A stretch of 64,000 bases of DNA, taken from contig NC_135780.1 in the NCBI RefSeq assembly GCF_028453695.1, forward strand, positions 1,612,001 through 1,676,000, written 5' to 3'. Numbering within the stretch: the stretch's first letter is position 1; the number at the start of each line of letters is the position of its first letter. A program made the translations under genes and the position numbers. The stretch is from Augochlora pura (Eukaryota; Arthropoda; Insecta; Hymenoptera; Halictidae). Positions 1-10,390 of the stretch are shown here, in pieces. Under the pieces are notes generated by a model. That model saw nothing but the letters and a program-made list of their open reading frames with translations, had not been told where the DNA came from and searched no databases.

Positions 1-387
1 CTATAGCAGCAAATTTTTCTCCCGCACAAAGATCCGCCGCCTTGTCATACGAATTAAAAATATTGTACGCCGGAGTATCACTTTGAATTCAGAATTAAAA
101 AAATATTTTTCCAGCTATCGGCAATCGATCGCTACAATTTTCGCAAGGATTGATTGACAACGGAGTTCCAATTGGCGTATCTGCGACAGAAATCGCGTCT
201 GCGAACAGGTAACCATCGTGTACAAAATAACGTCGAAGAACGAGCACCGCGCTGTTTCGCTTGTTAATAATTCCCGAAGTTCGATCGCAGTTAAAACAAT
301 ATCGAGTCGGACTTCATATTTTACATGTCAATTCTCCCGTATTTGCTGCATGCAATCAAACAATCCCAGTTCAAGGGTGAACAACTG
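1..387. other. Unassigned sequence before first gap
   Basis: Mixed-composition sequence with no convincing open reading frame, splice-bounded exon or repeat. It runs directly into a 100-N placeholder, so whatever is here may be truncated. Confidence 0.5.
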
Positions 388-487
388 NNNNNNNNNNNNN
401 NNNNNNNNNNNNNNNNNNNNNNNNNNNNNNNNNNNNNNNNNNNNNNNNNNNNNNNNNNNNNNNNNNNNNNNNNNNNNNNNNNNNNNN
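388..487. other. Assembly gap (100 N)
   Basis: Exactly 100 N. All five gaps in the window have this length, so it is a placeholder for an unknown distance. Open frames crossing it are artefacts. Confidence 0.95.
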
Positions 488-640
488 GCGAGAGCGCCGT
501 CTGGTCGCGGGGATCAACTGCGGCAATCGGATCGAGCGAAGTACAAAAAGACTGATAAGTACGTCGGCAGTTTCGGGACAAAGATTTCTCACCCGCTCCA
601 CGAGAATACTAAAACGGTGCGCCGACGATTCGCGTGAACT

Positions 641-894
641 TTAACCCTTTCGCTCCGAACGACGGATATATCCGACATCCACGTGGATACTCGCAGAGCC
701 GAACGACGGATATATCCGTCATCCACATGGATACTCGCAGAGCCGAACGACGGATATATCCGTCGAGTGGATGCCGCGTATATGCGGCGCTCGGCGCGAA
801 AGGGTTAAAGACGTAAGTGCGAACATCGAAGACTACCGACGCGCACTGCGCGGCGCAACTCCCGCGGAACGGACTGTCGTAGCGAAAGGGTTAA
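641..894. mobile_element. TTAA-bounded MITE, GGATATATCC family
   Basis: Begins TTAACCCTTTCGCTCCGAAC and ends GTCGTAGCGAAAGGGTTAA. These are terminal inverted repeats of piggyBac type (TTAA followed by CCC). The same pair of ends, in the opposite orientation, bounds 12583-13068. Inside are three copies of a 44-bp unit starting near 656, 700 and 744, each carrying the palindrome GGATATATCC, then GCCGCGTATATGCGGC. An inner terminus-like sequence ending at TTAA 805-808 suggests a second element or a composite. No coding capacity. Confidence 0.75.
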
Positions 895-1196
895 CAGGAA
901 AATCTTGATATCCGGTCTTCCAAAATCAGAATTTACCTATCGGGATTAGCTAATAATTCGAAATCTTTGTAAGAAGAATTGTTGTATTGGAAAGCCGGTA
1001 TAAAGGTGTGTTGATGAGTTTCGGAATAGGAGAATTGGTGGATAGATTTAGGAACGTTGCAAAGAAATTGAAAGACGGGCGAAGCTAAGCACAACCGCTC
1101 GTGCTCTGGTTCGCTCTCACTCGTCCGGTAGCCGACCAACTGCATACACCGAGGCACGCGCTCCTCCGCACAAATATTACATAAGTATATTTATTG
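895..1196. other. Unassigned spacer
   Basis: About 300 bases between two MITEs. I see no coding, RNA or repeat signal. Confidence 0.5.
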
Positions 1197-1521
1197 TTAA
1201 CACGTTGAATGCCACGAGGGTCACCGGTGACCGGCACTGAACTTGGCAGTGACGCCATGGGGGCCGCCGGTGACCGGCGCGCTGAGATTGATGAAAATAT
1301 ATATAATTTAAACAAATGACAATACTTATAATTTTTTTATTATTATCATCGTTGATGTAGTGGTGTGAGGAAATGAATGCCTTGTAAAACATCTGAAAAT
1401 AGTTTTATTTATACATGAAATATAGTTTTATTATGTGACATTATATGTATCGCATAATAGAAAATTCATCGTGGCGCCACGGACAATTCCTGTAAAATGG
1501 GCGTGGCATTCAACGTGTTAA
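1197..1521. mobile_element. TTAA MITE, GGTCACCGGTGACC family, copy 1
   Basis: Flanked by TTAA at both ends. Terminal inverted repeat CACGTTGAATGCCAC / GTGGCATTCAACGTG. Just inside the left end lies the 14-bp perfect palindrome GGTCACCGGTGACC, with a second, degenerate CACCGGTGACC about 50 bp further in. The right end has CGTGGCGCCACG. The interior is AT-rich and non-coding. It is most similar to the copy at 52579-52903 (same ATATATAATTTAAACAAATG interior), forming subfamily A. A piggyBac-type source is inferred from the TTAA duplication. Confidence 0.85.
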
Positions 1522-2465
1522 TAAATAATAGTTAAGTGTAGAAGAATACCTCAGTAATTACGTACACCTGCACAACAAGGTGCGAGACATTTTTAAAATC
1601 ACGGTGCGTTTCCAAAAAACTGGTGTCTGCTTTCCGAAACATTTTCTCGTAGCATCGATCGCGACAGGATAATATTTCAGGTTTAAAGGCGCGCGCGTCG
1701 GCTCACCCGGCACGGTTACGAACGGATAAACGCAGAAACGTTTTGACAGAGGCACGATTACGGCATCGGAGGGTGCGCCGAGAAGAGCGCTCCGAATTCC
1801 AAGATGGCGAACCGCCATCAGGGTCGTTCGCCGAGTTTTTCATCCCCGTTTTTCAGCCGCTCCTCGCCCCCTCCTCTTCCCGCCTCTCGTTACAGGCATC
1901 CGTCTCTGTCGCGGCCGCGACAGCCTCGTTTCCCCGCAATTTCCATCGGCTTCCGGGGCCGACTTCATCCGCCACCCCCGCACGGGCATTATTCTTTCCC
2001 GCCGCGGAATAGCTTTTTTTCGGTTTCGCGAGAACGAGCGTGCCCGTTACGAGATAAATTTCCCTTTGATGCCCGGCCCGCCGGGGCAAATGGCCCCGCG
2101 GTGCGCAGAGAGACCAGCGAAAACAGTCGCGGTCTGGTCCCCCGTTTCGAAATCAAGACCGGCCATTCATCATTCAACCGCCGGAATAATTTCGCCCTCG
2201 GCGGAGAGACCGCGCGGCGAGGCGCGCGAGACGCGAAAATCTCTACGGAAACGTTTCCAGCAAACAATGTTGCTCGCGGCGTTTTCAAAAAGCTTCATTA
2301 AAATTCCAAGGTCTCCGATGGGAGGCGTTAAAATTTCAGCTCGCAGTCGTCTCGCCTCTCGCGCATTTTTATACCGGCTTCTGAAAATCGTAAAAGCTCC
2401 GGCTCGAGAACGGTGGAAAATGGTGGCAACGGATATGATACACGGCGGAAACATCGTCGATCTAA
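1522..2465. other. CpG-rich unassigned sequence
   Basis: Becomes strongly CpG-rich from about 1690 to 2300. Open frames on both strands overlap one another, are Arg/Pro/Ser-rich and look like composition artefacts. No splice-bounded exon was recognised. Promoter or regulatory function is possible but not shown. Confidence 0.45.
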
Positions 2466-2697
2466 GATTTTAGCTAAGAAGCTAAAAATAGTCGGACTTG
2501 ACTTGTATGTGCTTGGATGGGAGTTTCGGTATATCAATTCTCAACATCCGTCACTTCGGGAACGGTTAAAACGGCGCTCGATAATTAATGTTTGATACAT
2601 ATATTTTAAAAGGTAATAACTATACAATGAAGAGACGCGTGGATATAATGTTGTTGCCGGTGGTACAAAAAGTCGTGTTCGTCGACGCGTTGTCGAA
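2466..2697 (+). repeat. Dispersed repeat with 5S-like box, copy 1
   Basis: Positions about 2505-2697 match the reverse complement of 11222-11414 at roughly 85-90% by eye. The left boundary is at the motif GTGCTTGGATGGGAG (2509-2523), which resembles the box C internal promoter of eukaryotic 5S rRNA. Upstream AGCTAAG (2472) and GTCGGAC (2491) also resemble 5S box A/IE, but they are absent from copy 2. Shared interior blocks include GAAGAGACGCGTGGAT and GTACAAAAAGTCGTGTTCGT. It is probably a SINE-like or other interspersed repeat. The 5S link is only a suggestion. Confidence 0.5.
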
Positions 2698-3085
2698 GCT
2701 CTTCGCTCGCTCGCTTTCGGGCCTTTTATTTGTCAGCTAGTAGGAAGGTGGAAGGAGAGGTGGCAGAGGAAGTGGAAAGTGAAAATGGAATAACAAGGGA
2801 GCATACAAAATCTGGACACGGGAAATGGTTGAGCCATGCTGCCTGAAGGTTTACGGATTTAATTGCTTTATGAGCTTAGATGTACTCATCGCTAGAACGG
2901 TCGGGGAACCGAGCCCGGCCCATAAAATGGTTGGACTATGTTGTATCCAAACATGACTAAAGAAGGGAGCCAAGACTCGGGAGAAGTCCGGAAACCGCGA
3001 AACAAATTGCGACGAAGAGTGGATAGAAATTGTCTGAGAAGATGTCGACGAAATGCCGCGGTTGACGTCGGGAAGAGGAACTTAC
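2698..3085. other. Intronic sequence downstream of Ig exon
   Basis: On the minus strand this is the start of the intron after the Ig exon (donor GTAAG at 3081-3085). No further exon is recognised before the repeat at 2697. The remaining exons of the gene may lie beyond position 1. Confidence 0.5.
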
Positions 3086-3267
3086 CGAGAACCGCAAGAG
3101 TGATGTCTCCTTCGAGAATGGTCGTGTCATTTCTGGCTCGACAGGTGTATCTGCCGGCGTCCGAGGCCCTCACTTTCTGGGTGTAAATTGTCTGATTCGC
3201 GCTCTCTGGATACAGGATGAAATGACTCTCGCCGCCTGGCCAAGGATAGGCCCTGTTATCCTTGTAC
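3086..3267 (-). CDS. Internal exon, immunoglobulin-superfamily protein
   Basis: A 182-nt exon read on the minus strand, bounded by acceptor TTGTTCCAG and donor TTCTCG|GTAAG. It encodes about 60 residues with the hallmarks of the second half of an Ig domain: YKDNRAYPW (C strand region), an N-glycosylation site NQT, then KVRASDAGRYTCRARND with the diagnostic DAGRYTC around the second conserved Cys, and a closing GDITLAVL strand. The exon starts at the third base of a codon and ends after the first base of the next. If the preceding residue is the canonical Ig Trp, its codon is split TG|G and the upstream exon must end in TG. The product is presumably a secreted or cell-surface adhesion or receptor protein. 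I cannot name the gene, and the flanking exons are not identified. Confidence 0.85.
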
Positions 3268-4320
3268 CTGGAACAAGAACAAGACGATCTGTTACGAATA
3301 CGCTCACAAATCAACCTGAGAAAGCATGCAATTTCGCTGAGACTTGATTCCTTCGTACCAAGAAGTACCAAATTACTTTCTAGCTTCACATAAAAGTGAC
3401 AAAAACTTGTATCAAAAGAAACGTTTCTATTTTTCTCTTTTTAATTACGTTTGCGTACGAACTTGTGAGCTTTAGAGAAAAGTATTACATTGTCCATGTG
3501 TTTAATCATAGTAGCGGCATAGAATTATTAATATACGTGGAACCTTTGAGATGACGCATGATTAGAGTCAAAATCACCTCTCTTTTTATTTCATTAATAA
3601 CGGGATTAAATTAAAAATTTTTGCCAAGCAAAGAATATTTTTAAAGAATTAAATATTTAAAAAGTCGAAACATATTTTTATTAAAAGCTGTTGTATTGAG
3701 TTTATACATAGGTGTCATACTGGGCGGAATTAATTTACGTTGAACGAACAATAATACACAATAATCAAGATTAAGAAAGAAAAATAAAATGCATTAATTC
3801 TCTTTTAAAGTAGTAAGTATATATAATTATTATTAAGTATATATTAAGTATATATAATTTTAATATATATTACATATATAATGTAATATATATTAATTCT
3901 ATATAGAAATAAAATGACTTAATAAATAGCTTTGGTGATTGAGAGTGGACATACAACGTCAAAGGGTTGGAGAACTTAATGACAGCGTCGGAAAAGCAAA
4001 GACAAAAAATGGGACATTTACTTTGATCCGCGTGAAATTCCAGCAAAGAAAAAGCATCTCTGAACGCCGAGCCGTGTTTGGCAATTGAATTTCGCAAATT
4101 TTCTGTCGGCGCGTCGCGGTGTTTTTGAACGGGCCGGCGATCGGAAAGCGCTTTAAAAAAGCGGCTGTTCGGCCGGGCCGCGAAGGGCCCTCCTCCTCGA
4201 GCCGCTCCCTTCTTCCTCGCGAGGACAAAGGCGCTCGTTTGCCTCCCGGCTCGTTCACCTGTCTTCCGAGAAGCCTTTATTTGCGCTCACAAGCGCGAGC
4301 ACTCTCGCTCTCTCCCTCTC
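3268..4320. other. AT-rich then CpG-rich unassigned sequence
   Basis: Upstream intron of the Ig exon on the minus strand. 3480-3910 is very AT-rich with TATATA runs (3818-3905). 4100-4300 is CpG-rich and ends in a CT-rich run next to the gap. No exon recognised. Confidence 0.5.
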
Positions 4321-4420
4321 NNNNNNNNNNNNNNNNNNNNNNNNNNNNNNNNNNNNNNNNNNNNNNNNNNNNNNNNNNNNNNNNNNNNNNNNNNNNNNNN
4401 NNNNNNNNNNNNNNNNNNNN
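4321..4420. other. Assembly gap (100 N)
   Basis: Placeholder gap starting immediately after a CTCTCTCC-rich tract, so the assembly probably broke in a CT microsatellite. Confidence 0.9.
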
Positions 4421-4788
4421 CTGCCCCCGCCGGATATACACGTATATTACGCGGAAGAGATTACGGGAGAGGCGCTCGCCTCTCGGAATCCGCTTTCCTA
4501 TGGCGCGGCGCGACGAGGACGAAGGGACCGAGCAGCGCGTCCCGTTTCAAAGCGATGCTGATTCGATACATCTTCCGATATGCAACTGTGCCGGCCAACT
4601 GTAGCTGCGATTTCAGCTTTTGTCTCTTTGCCTCCCCGGACTGCGAGCGTAATCCTGGCTTCGGTCGGTTCTCGCTCTCCGAGGGATTCGTCTGGCTTTT
4701 CATCATTTAATTGAGGCGGGAAAGAAATATGTATCATTGGTAGGGCGTAATGTAGAATTCAGAGGCAATTAGTATCGGTAATGGTACT
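4421..4788. other. Unassigned sequence
   Basis: CpG-rich at its left side, otherwise plain. No exon, RNA gene or repeat recognised. Confidence 0.5.
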
Positions 4789-5582
4789 TTAACCTCTTGG
4801 GAAAGACGCGTCGCTGTAATAGCATTCGTGGATGTTTCGCGCCTTATTCAATTATATTGTTAGTTAGTAAATGATTAACGCGAAACCTACCACCGTCAAA
4901 ATGACCGGTTTCTAATTTTACTATATCACGCAAGCTTTAAGAGACCTTTTTGTTTGAAGAAATTACGTTATTGTAGCAAACTTTGTAATTCAAGTTTGAC
5001 GGAGTCTAAACGGATTTTATCTTCTCACTCTTACGAGTCAATGCAACTTATTAAATTAACACATTCCGTGTCACGTGTACCACTGGTGGTACACGCTTAA
5101 ATAACTATTCACTGCGTTAAAAAAATATTTTATGACAAGTTCGAATCCAAGAAATAATTTCCACCAAAAGAATAGATCCGTAATGCTTCATAGTTATATT
5201 GATAATAATTGATAAATAAACATAATATATTTATTTTTAAAGCTTCGATTGACCAAAATGAAGAGTCGACTAAATACAGCTCGCCACGGAACGTGTTAAG
5301 GGATTGGGCTAAGTTATAATTTATATTATTTATTAGATTAGTATAAACAACTCATTGAATAAAAATGATGGGTCTTAATTAATATTAGATTTCAAAATAT
5401 GTTAATAAATAATTTTGAAAAATGATAAATCAATCGTGAAAAACTTAATTTATTTAAACTGCTCGTATAGAGAATAGCATTGTCCGTCATGTACATATTG
5501 CAGAGTAATTCGTATTTCGCGTTAAACTTTGCCGTACAGAGCAACAGCCCTGCACAAAATTCAGCCGTGCCTAAGAGGTTAA
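4789..5582. mobile_element. TTAA element carrying a nested MITE
   Basis: Left end TTAACCTCTTGGGAAAGACG and right end GTGCCTAAGAGGTTAA form short inverted termini at TTAA. The interior holds the imperfect hairpin ACCGTCAAAATGACCGGT (4891-4908) and a complete nested element at 5056-5299. Without the nested copy about 550 bp remain. No open frame encodes a transposase, so it is a non-autonomous relic. Confidence 0.6.
5056..5299. mobile_element. Nested TTAA MITE with CGTGTACCAC hairpin
   Basis: 244 bp from TTAA to TTAA, with termini TTAACACATTCCGTG / CACGGAACGTGTTAA. Just inside the left end is an inverted repeat with 10-bp arms, CGTGTACCAC-TG-GTGGTACACG. The interior is AT-rich and non-coding. 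It sits inside the larger element 4789-5582 and is therefore younger than it. Confidence 0.8.
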
Positions 5583-6144
5583 ACGCGCGCATTTTTCTTC
5601 TCCGAGATACGTAGCAGAATCGAGCTCATAGTTCACACAATCGATCGATGCAACTACAATAGGACGGTTACTCTGAAACAGTATCGCGTTCAGCGTTCCC
5701 GACAATCAACCACGAAAATTCCCACGAAGACAAAGCAATATAATTAAATAAAATGAAAGTAGAAAGTTTCCTTTTTTTCATAGCGGATGATATTAGAACT
5801 CATTTAAATCTGAAATATCCTAATCCAATTCAGTTTGCCTGAATGTATTATAATGAATGCATTTTAAAAGTTGAATAAAGATTAGCGTCAATGCGAGTGA
5901 AGCGGCGCATAACGTGCTATATTATATTTTTACCGATTTGTATGAAAAATGGTGCGTTGATCGGCTTGGATAGAGCCATGATTAATATTTAGTAGGAGAA
6001 TTATTTTATTTAGAAGTTAAAGGTTCAGACATCGAGGTTCTAATATAATAATTTTATGAGTAGATTATTCTTTTATATCACAAGGTGGATGCGTAAACAA
6101 GCTGGTAAAATTAAAGCACTCTTCTTCTTATAATATTTATACAT
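5583..6144. other. AT-rich unassigned sequence
   Basis: No reading frame, exon or repeat structure recognised. Confidence 0.5.
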
Positions 6145-6755
6145 ACAGGGTGTTAAAAAATGATGGTACTTGGAAGTAACAATTTCCTTAGCGAAAGTGC
6201 AATCCGTGGCTTTGCTAACGAGTTATTATATACATATTATTACAGAGCCTAGTTTCGCTGATTGGCCTTGCTCCAACTAATCTCGCCTCTCATTGGTCAC
6301 TGTTTTTCGTTAATAACTCGTCAACGACGCCTCAGAAAAACTCTTAGAAAAGGAAAAAGTTGCGTCAAATGATCTCAGAAATCTCTTATATCCCCTAGAT
6401 AGAATAAATTTTAACAAACCCTGCACAGCTCGTCGCTGAAAAAGCAATAATTCGTTCGGAACGCTTTCAAAATAAAAGCGCGGCGATTTCAACAATCCGG
6501 TTTCGCTCATTGGCTGACCCCCTTGCTCCAACTAATCTCGCCTCTCATTGGTCACTGTTTCTCGTTAATAATTCGTCAACGACGCCTCAGAGAAACTCTT
6601 TGAAAAGGAAAAAGTTGCGTCAAATGATCTCAGAAATCTCTTATATCCCCTAGATAGAATAAATTTTAACAAACCCTGCACAGCTCGTCGCTGAAAAAGC
6701 AATAATTCGTTCGGAACGCTTCCAAAATAAAAGCGCGGCGATTTCAACAATCCGG
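6145..6755. repeat. ACAGGGTGTT repeat with 250-bp tandem duplication
   Basis: Starts with ACAGGGTGTTAAAAAATG, a terminus also seen at the gap palindrome near 31404. Two near-identical units follow head to tail: 6253-6500 and 6501-6755, both containing CTTGCTCCAACTAATCTCGC and ending CAACAATCCGG. Each unit gives a similar short minus-strand open frame, but this follows from the DNA duplication and is not evidence of coding. A diverged third copy lies at 20683-20853 and ends in ACACCCTGTACAG, the inverse of the left terminus. Confidence 0.75.
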
Positions 6756-7533
6756 TGATCAATAAACAATGCCTGAAACGAGGGACCTAGACATTGCCGG
6801 CCGTCGTCCAAGGTTCAATGAAATCTCGCGACTGGAAGTCGCCGGAGACAGTAGACGTTGATTACGCAGTCGTTCGAATCGATTTCGCGTCGGACTGGCT
6901 TTTCTGTTCGAGGAACCGATTACCTGGGGAAAAACGGAGCGCAGGTATTGCTTCTATCGTCGGCGGCCACGTGCGACATTTCCACGAGCCCCGACCCGAC
7001 CCGTCGCGACGCGACGCGCTGCGCGTGTCGCAAGTTGCGAGCCTCGGAGTCGCGCCGGTCGCAACGGTGTTGCCTCCTGTCGCGTTCACCGTTCTCGGAA
7101 AGTTCGCCGACGAACTGCTGCCCGCGCGACGGCATCGACCCCCGTGTCTTTCTTCGATCGGCGCGCGGCCCGTTGCCTCGTTCCTGTAGCTGGCGGAGCG
7201 TCTACGGCTAATATTCTTGCGTAACACGTGGCCCCCGGCTTTGTTGTCGTGCCACCTGCACGCGGGAGAGTGCAAGGGCGGGTGCGTTGCACTTGCGGAC
7301 TTTTGTCGTGCATTTCGATGCCGTGAACTTCCCGGCGGTTCTTCAACTTCGATGCAATCTTTATTTTCGTTCTCGATAGCGTGACCCTTCTGGTATACGG
7401 AGACGATCCATTTTTCGATATTTACACATTTAGCTATTTCGAAGATAAAGTTTGCTACGTGGTTTATCGATCATACCGGGTGTAGCTTTTATGGTAGTTT
7501 ATCTAGAATTAAACTAAAGCTTGCGAAATTTAT
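6756..7533. other. CpG-rich unassigned sequence
   Basis: 6790-7350 is CpG-rich with overlapping Arg-rich open frames on both strands and no convincing exon boundaries. It may be regulatory or simply a GC-rich isochore fragment. Confidence 0.45.
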
Positions 7534-7860
7534 TAACACGTTGAATGCCACGGGGGTCACCGGTGACCGGCACTGAACTTGGCTGTGACGCCATGGGGGC
7601 CACCGGTGACCGGCGTGCCCGGATTGAAAAAAACATAAGAAAGTTAGACAAAAGACAACACTTATAATTTCTTATTATTATCATCGTTGATGTAGTGATG
7701 TAGAGAAATGGATGCAGTAGAAAATATTTGAAACATGTTTATACGTTGTAAATTATCTATTGTATATAATATTTCAACATTATATGTATCGCTAAATGGA
7801 AATTTCATCGTGGCGCCACGGACGATCCCGGTCAAATTGGCGTGGCATTCAACGTGTTAA
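7534..7860. mobile_element. TTAA MITE, GGTCACCGGTGACC family, copy 2
   Basis: TTAA at both ends and the same 15-bp terminal repeat CACGTTGAATGCCAC as copy 1. The palindrome GGTCACCGGTGACC lies near the left end and CGTGGCGCCACG near the right. The interior (GTTAGACAAAAGACAACACT) matches the copy at 49682-50009 rather than copies 1 and 4, defining subfamily B. Confidence 0.85.
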
Positions 7861-9231
7861 TATGCTTCATAAGAATTTTAACGTAAATCGTAGGAGAAGT
7901 ATCTTCATTGTAATATCTAATATTGTAATTTTCTTATGATGTGTATACACTATATAGCTACCAGGTTAAATTCTATTAAATTATTTTAAGTAGAATTGGT
8001 TAATGACCTTTAATTAATTGTCTTGGTGAAACGCGCCAGCCTTTAATTTTATATTATTATTATTATTGGGATGACGAGGTTGGGAGATGAAATTGTACCT
8101 TATGTTTTAAATAATTTACTCCAACTCCACGCGTCAATGAAATCAACGTATATCAATGTAATTTATTCCAATTTGAACATAACACAATATTAAGCTTTAC
8201 GACTATATTAAAACAATGAAGACTAGGGAACTGTTAATCTGCAGGTGTTACTAGCTCGGTAGGCTGTCCTGAAGCGACTGACCCATTCCTTTGTACGCCT
8301 TTGGTTAAATAGGAATGGTGGTGCAATAAACATCATTTCGGTGCACACTCCAACAATTATTATTTAACTTTAAAGTTAATTTTTACTTTAGTTAAAAGTT
8401 CGCCAGAGAAATGATTGTTGCAGATGCGCCTCTCCAGAAAACTACAATAACGAATCGATTCGAAGGCCGACAACAGAACGGCAAGCTAAGCTGCATCGAT
8501 GAGCCTCGGTAGCACAGACAGATGAGCATTAAAGTTGACTGAGTAATCGACACGGTCGAGTTTATGGCGCGTCGAATCGTCGACGACTATCGAAACCTTC
8601 TGCTCCGATTTTGTTTTCTCCCGAGTTACCGGCAAGAAGATCGAACGAAAAGGGCGATCGCCGAGAGGGTCCTCTCGCTGTGTTTCGAGGAAAAATATTG
8701 GGAGAAACGTCCCCCTGCCGTCCCGACGACTGATTTCTCAGCAAACAGAGAGTTAAACGACGAAATCACTGCCGAGCAATCGGGTTCGACGGGCAACGGA
8801 CGGGCGCGCGAAGCCCGGCGCTGCGGCCCGCCCCGGCCTGGCTTCTTCTTCAAACAAACACTCTCGCGGACCGTGTATTTTCGCTGGGGCCACGAGACCT
8901 GAATAATTAACTCGGAGCGGTGTTCCGACGTTCGGTTATTAAAACGGGAGAAAAATGAATCGGGCGAGCGCTCCGGGACGTTCGGAGAATCGACGGGGAG
9001 CGCGCGTTTTCGAAACTGCCGAATTACCTGCCATTTATTTTAAGCACGGTCTTCGTAATTGGAGGATTTCATTGAAGGTAGAACGCCGCCATGAAATTCC
9101 CCCAGCGAGTTGTTTAAATTATTCACGTTAGGTACGATCGTTTGCAAACAATCTCCTGATAATAACTTAACGGTTTCAGTTAACATAACGCGCTGAGAAA
9201 TTCAGAAAAAGACCGCTGCGCAGATCTTCCA
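7861..9231. other. Unassigned sequence
   Basis: AT-rich to about 8400, then moderately CpG-rich from 8560 to 9010. A 112-codon plus-strand frame at 8564-8902 has no recognisable domain and is opposed by minus-strand frames. I do not call a gene. Confidence 0.45.
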
Positions 9232-9346
9232 TTAATTATCGCGTTTCCATTAATCGGTATTTGTTTACAAACGCTGACGCTGAAGAGAACAGAGTTTTAT
9301 TCCGGCTGGAGTAAGTATAATGCGTACATATTGAACGGGTTATTAA
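9232..9346 (+). repeat. Tandem duplication, left unit (TTAA to TTAA)
   Basis: 115 bp from TTAATTATCGCG to GGGTTATTAA. Repeated at 9664-9778 with about seven substitutions by eye. Several are G-to-A or C-to-T changes at CpG sites. A MITE occupies the junction TTAA between the units. Confidence 0.85.
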
Positions 9347-9667
9347 CCCTGTCCGCCATGACACTCTCGCTGTACGAGGCCCCGCGCCGAAAATTTCCGC
9401 CGCACATGACGAGTCCTCCTTTATAAGAAAATATTTCCTAAGCGTTAAATAAAAACTGTGCTTAATAAAACGACATTTTTGAACAAACGTGTTGCTTGTA
9501 ACTTAAGAGATATTCAGAGGTACTTATATAAAATATTAAGATTTATTTATATAAAATTCTGTTATTTATACCAGTCATCGCACGTGCGCCGGATATATCC
9601 GGCGCTCGTCCAGAGCGGTCGTCGCGCGGACGCCGGATATATCCGGCACTCGTACCGAAAGGGTTAA
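9343..9667. mobile_element. TTAA MITE at a duplication junction
   Basis: 325 bp from TTAACCCTGTCCGCCATG to GTACCGAAAGGGTTAA. Near the right end are two copies of a GCCGGATATATCCGGC-type palindrome (9589-9604, 9631-9646). This family resembles those at 641-894 and 12583-13068. Its two TTAA copies also serve as the end of the left duplication unit and the start of the right unit. Confidence 0.8.
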
Positions 9668-9778
9668 TTATCGCGTTTCCATTAATCAGTATTTGTTTAC
9701 AAACACTGACGTTGAAGAGAACAGAGTTTTATTCTGACTGGAGTAACTATAATGCGTACATGTTGAACGGGTTATTAA
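9664..9778 (+). repeat. Tandem duplication, right unit (TTAA to TTAA)
   Basis: Second copy of the unit at 9232-9346, bounded by TTAA at both ends. Compared with the left unit it has lost several CpG dinucleotides, consistent with deamination of methylated cytosine in one copy. Confidence 0.85.
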
Positions 9779-10390
9779 TAGAAATCTCAGTCATCGAAGT
9801 ACGGCGCGGTGTTAATAACGCTTCGAAAAAAACCTATGGAAATCGCTGATTCATTTGATCGAGCTATTTTTCCATCTGTTAAATAGTCGTTTGCGACGTG
9901 GTAACTAGATACGGAGAGAACCAAGTCACCAGGCGGTGCCCGATCAATCCCGGTTTCGCAGCGGACAGGCGATCAATCAACGGGAAAATACTTAATGGAT
10001 GTTTATCCAGCTCCGAAGATCGACACTTTTTTTCCTATACATAGAACGCAGCGGATCGCTCATTTATTGATAGCCGCGGCTCCGTTTAGCGATACCGTAG
10101 CCCGTTGTCCATTAAATGGATTTCAAGTATCGGTGTCGGCAACCTGTGAAACCGCTCGCGCGCTCGCTAAAATATCAATTTCACGAGCGAATATGTACGA
10201 GCGGCGGCGAATATTTTCGTTTCGGGGTCTCGCCGATGGCCGTTTCCATCGGTCTTCGACTCCGGCCGCCTTCCGTCAATATGTAATCTCTTAACATTCA
10301 CTGTTTTCTTTCGGTAACGCGAGACTCTTCCTCGCGCGTATTTTCGCGCGCACGTTTATTCCCTGCAATCAAATTCATCGCCGCTCGCGG
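9779..10390. other. Unassigned sequence
   Basis: Moderately CpG-rich without a convincing exon. The short frame at 9995-10294 has no recognisable domain. Confidence 0.45.

Noticed and set aside
1177..1392. Similar short frames at 1177-1392 and 52523-52774
   Set aside because: Both are translations of copies of the same non-coding MITE.
6310..6762. Two similar short minus-strand frames (ELLLFQRRAVQGLLKF...)
   Set aside because: They mirror the tandem DNA duplication, so their similarity is not evidence of protein conservation.
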